DNA of 14,695 bases from a bacterium. GTDB taxonomy: Bacteria; Oederibacteriota; PGYV01; DSBP01. How positions within the stretch are numbered: position 1 is the stretch's first letter; the number at the start of each line of letters is the position of its first letter. Positions 12,505 through 14,695 of the stretch are shown one piece after another. The notes below the pieces were generated by a model that was not told the origin of the DNA, did no database searches, and was given only the letters and a program-made list of their open reading frames with translations. The position numbers and the translations under genes were made by a program. The stretch lies in assembly GCA_011049465.1 (NCBI GenBank), contig DSBP01000021.1, positions 1 to 14,695 of the forward strand. Reading direction: 5' to 3'.

Positions 12505-14472
12505 ATGAATCTTTTTTTTAAACGGTTTGTTTTAACGATAATATTCGCGCTGTTGCTTGCGTCATTATATCCTGTTTCAATAACTGTTGACACTTCGCAG
12601 GAGCGCGCGGCCATTTCCCCCTATATTTACGGCACAAACCAGCTTATGGAGGGACAGGAAAACCTTACGCTTTACAGGCTCGGCGGCAACCGCACATCAG
12701 GGTACAACTGGGAGAATAATTTTTCTAACGCGGGGAATGACTGGAACCATGTAAGCGATACGTGGCTTTGTTCATCCAGTTATAATTATGGTGATGACTG
12801 CAGCCAGCCCGGCGGGCTTTTGAGGCGGTTTCATCAGGAGAGCCTTGACGCGGGTATGAGGTCAATTATTACCGTCCAGATGGCGGGCTATGTCTCTGCT
12901 GACAACGCAGGCACTGTAACGCTCGCTGAGACAGCGCCTTCGTCAAGGTGGAAACAGGTGGTTGCCAAAAAGGGCTCTGCTTTCGCGTATCCTCCCGATT
13001 TAACTGATGACTATGTCTATATTGACGAGGCGGTTAATTACCTTGTGAGCCACTTCGGCCTCTCGTCAACGCAAAACGGGGTTAAATCCTATGCGCTTGA
13101 CAATGAGCCGGGGCTTTGGAGCTCCACGCACCCGCGAATACATCCCGATAAATGCGGCGCTGTCGAGCTTATAACCAGAAGCGTGGATACGGCAAAGGCC
13201 ATAAAAGACGTTGACCCCGGAGCTGAAATATTCGGGCCGATGTTTTTCGGGTTCTGGGCAATGAACAACTTTCAGGACCCGCCTGACTGGGCCTCTGAAA
13301 AGGGTTCGTTTCAGTGGTATGTTGATTATTACCTGGCAAAGATGAAAGAGGCATCTGACGCGGACGGGCGGCGGCTTCTTGATGTCTTTTCCTTTCACTT
13401 GTATTCCGAGGCGAGGGAAGGCCTTGCCCCGCCGTACACATATGAAAGCGGAGCCTGCAGGATTACACTGGGGAATTGCAACACAAACGACGCGCGCATA
13501 GCGCGGATGCAGGCGCCGCGCACGCTGTGGGATGCCTCGTACAGGGAGAACAGCTCTGTCGCGCAGTGGTTCTCCTGGTCGCTTCCCATAATTCCCAAGG
13601 TTCAGGCCTCAATCAATACCCATTATCCCGGGACAAAGCTGGCGCTGACCGAATACAACCACGGCGGAGGAAACGACTATTCGGGCGGCATATCAATGGC
13701 TGATACGCTCGGCATCTTCGGCAAATACGGGGTTTACGCGGCCGCGATGTGGAAGACAGCCTACGGCCCGTTTCACTCGGCTGCTTTCAGGTTATTCCGC
13801 AACTATGACGGAGAGAATTCGGTTTACGGGAATACAAAAGTAAAATGCGATTCGGATGATATCTTTAATATGACATCCTATGCCTCCATTCACGGCACGG
13901 ATGAGTCAAAGCTCCACATAATAGTGCTCAACAAGGCGCCTTCCGCGCAGACCGCCAATATATCAATAACGTCATCAGAGGCATATACCGGCGCTGAAGT
14001 ATGGGGGTTTGGCGGCGACAGCCACCTGATAACCCGGAGGGCATCGGCCGCCATAACAGGAAACGCGTTTAACTATTCCGTTCCCGCGCACTCGGCGCTC
14101 CATTTTGTCATAGGCACACAAGAGGTTCCTGTTACGCCTGTTACGCCTGTGGATTCTTCTGTGTTAAGGGTTACAAGGTCCGTCATTTACCCGAGCCCGC
14201 TTAAAATCTCTGAGGCGGGTTCTTTTAAGGCCTCTTTCAGCGTCTCTGCCGCGATAAGCGCCGCGCGTCTAAGGCTCTATAACCTGAATATGGAGCTTGT
14301 GCTTGAGGCGTCATTTAAGGGCGAAAAACCCGCGGGCGGGCATACGGAAGAGGTTGATTTGTCAAGGCTTGAAAGCCTCGCTTCGGGAATTTATATTTAT
14401 GTTGTGGATGTCGAGGGCGAAAAAGGCGAAAAAGCCTCCTCAAGGCCGCAGGTAATGGCAGTGATTAAGTAG
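12505..14472 (+). CDS. Secreted glycoside hydrolase of GH44 type with FlgD-like C-terminal domain
   Basis: Predicted extracellular beta-glucan hydrolase (GH44 members cut cellulose or xyloglucan). The protein is 655 residues. A signal peptide (about 1-25; hydrophobic FVLTIIFALLLASLY) leads into a catalytic domain (about 27-430). This opens with PYIYGTNQ and RLGGNRTSGYNWENNFSNAG, a GH44-like signature. The likely acid/base is Glu201 in DNEPGLWS and the likely nucleophile is Glu383 in LTEYNHGG. A beta-rich part follows (about 430-540), then a PVTPVTPV linker (542-549) and a C-terminal domain (about 555-655) with YPSPL (Tyr562), SGIYIYVVDV and a terminal MAVIK. That domain resembles the FlgD/T9SS-type sorting or Ig-like ends of secreted proteins. 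The start is ATG 12505, four bases after AAAGGAGG. The TTG at 12502 is too close to that site. Family assignment is by recalled motifs. The substrate is not determined. Confidence 0.85.
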   Translation: MNLFFKRFVLTIIFALLLASLYPVSITVDTSQERAAISPYIYGTNQLMEGQENLTLYRLGGNRTSGYNWENNFSNAGNDWNHVSDTWLCSSSYNYGDDCSQPGGLLRRFHQESLDAGMRSIITVQMAGYVSADNAGTVTLAETAPSSRWKQVVAKKGSAFAYPPDLTDDYVYIDEAVNYLVSHFGLSSTQNGVKSYALDNEPGLWSSTHPRIHPDKCGAVELITRSVDTAKAIKDVDPGAEIFGPMFFGFWAMNNFQDPPDWASEKGSFQWYVDYYLAKMKEASDADGRRLLDVFSFHLYSEAREGLAPPYTYESGACRITLGNCNTNDARIARMQAPRTLWDASYRENSSVAQWFSWSLPIIPKVQASINTHYPGTKLALTEYNHGGGNDYSGGISMADTLGIFGKYGVYAAAMWKTAYGPFHSAAFRLFRNYDGENSVYGNTKVKCDSDDIFNMTSYASIHGTDESKLHIIVLNKAPSAQTANISITSSEAYTGAEVWGFGGDSHLITRRASAAITGNAFNYSVPAHSALHFVIGTQEVPVTPVTPVDSSVLRVTRSVIYPSPLKISEAGSFKASFSVSAAISAARLRLYNLNMELVLEASFKGEKPAGGHTEEVDLSRLESLASGIYIYVVDVEGEKGEKASSRPQVMAVIK

Positions 14473-14573
14473 CAGTTTAAATTTGCAATTTTAAATTTTC
14501 AAGTTAAAAGCAGAACAGGTATATATGCCGGTATCTTTTCAACTTCAAAATTGTAAATTCAAAATTCAAACTG
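14473..14573. repeat. Inverted pair of the AT-rich 33-base repeat after the GH44 gene
   Basis: Arms 14473-14505 and 14541-14573 are inverted copies of the block at 1319-1351, and they pair at about 27 of 33 positions. The first arm starts one base after the stop codon. As RNA this would be a long, weak AT-rich hairpin that could protect the 3' end of the message or help end transcription (inference). Confidence 0.55.
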
Positions 14574-14695
14574 GTTTTAAGTTTTCCTGTATTGTAATCG
14601 GTTAGTTACTGGGGGGGTAAGAAGTTGCGTTGCATAGCACCGATTTTCGGTTTCGTCTGTTAAAACCAAAATGATGTTTTTGAAAGATTTTATCA
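14574..14695. other. Window end with no recognisable gene
   Basis: The last 122 bases include a run of seven G (14612-14618) and an ATGATG at 14671 that opens a short frame running off the window. No ribosome binding site precedes that ATG, and nothing supports it as a gene start. I see no other feature. Confidence 0.4.

Noticed and set aside
14671..14695. Start of a further gene at the window end
   Set aside because: ATGATG opens a short frame but has no ribosome binding site, and only eight codons are visible.

Overview
The window is a compact bacterial region of mid-GC DNA with every recognised gene on the + strand. It holds a pyrimidine-biosynthesis block, then two exported cell-surface or secreted enzymes. 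The exported GH44-type glycosidase has a FlgD-like C-terminal domain, and GTAG-headed palindromic repeats lie in the gaps. Together these suggest an uncultured Gram-negative lineage of the Elusimicrobiota/Omnitrophota sort. That placement is a weak inference, because no marker gene here fixes the phylum.

Layout: carA1 (167-1309), carB1 (1416-4658), carA2 (4683-5813), carB2 (6010-9249), pyrK (9586-10386), pyrD (10407-11336), an M23 peptidase (11345-12187) and a GH44-type glycosidase (12505-14472). The carbamoyl-phosphate synthetase (CPSase) genes therefore run A-B-A'-B', followed directly by the two subunits of a class 1B dihydroorotate dehydrogenase. CPSase makes carbamoyl phosphate, the first pyrimidine intermediate (also used for arginine). 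PyrD/PyrK oxidise dihydroorotate to orotate. No aspartate carbamoyltransferase, dihydroorotase, pyrE or pyrF is present.

The most striking point is that carA2 is full length and well conserved in its fold motifs, yet it has lost all three residues of the glutaminase triad. The nucleophile Cys is Gly268, the His is Tyr354 and the Glu is Gln356. Its neighbour carA1 keeps all three. carA2 is tightly coupled to carB1, 24 bases downstream of it, and is separated from carB2 by a repeat-filled gap. The two CarB proteins keep both ATP-grasp halves but differ in the C-terminal allosteric domain. The region looks like a duplicated CPSase in which one glutaminase subunit has become a pseudo-enzyme. It may be ammonia-dependent, regulatory or structural.

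The intergenic gaps carry several dispersed repeat families. The clearest is a REP-like hairpin headed by GTAG, usually in inverted pairs, at 1-17, 49-123, 5840-5965, 9417-9487 and 12220-12278. The stem bases covary so that pairing is kept in every copy. Other elements are an AT-rich 33-base repeat (1319 and both arms of an inverted pair after the glycosidase), TGAAAC-rich tracts before both carB genes, a G/C-rich hairpin pair at 9303-9382, and a perfect 19-bp hairpin with a GCAA loop upstream of the glycosidase. No rRNA, tRNA, CRISPR array, transposase or phage gene is visible.
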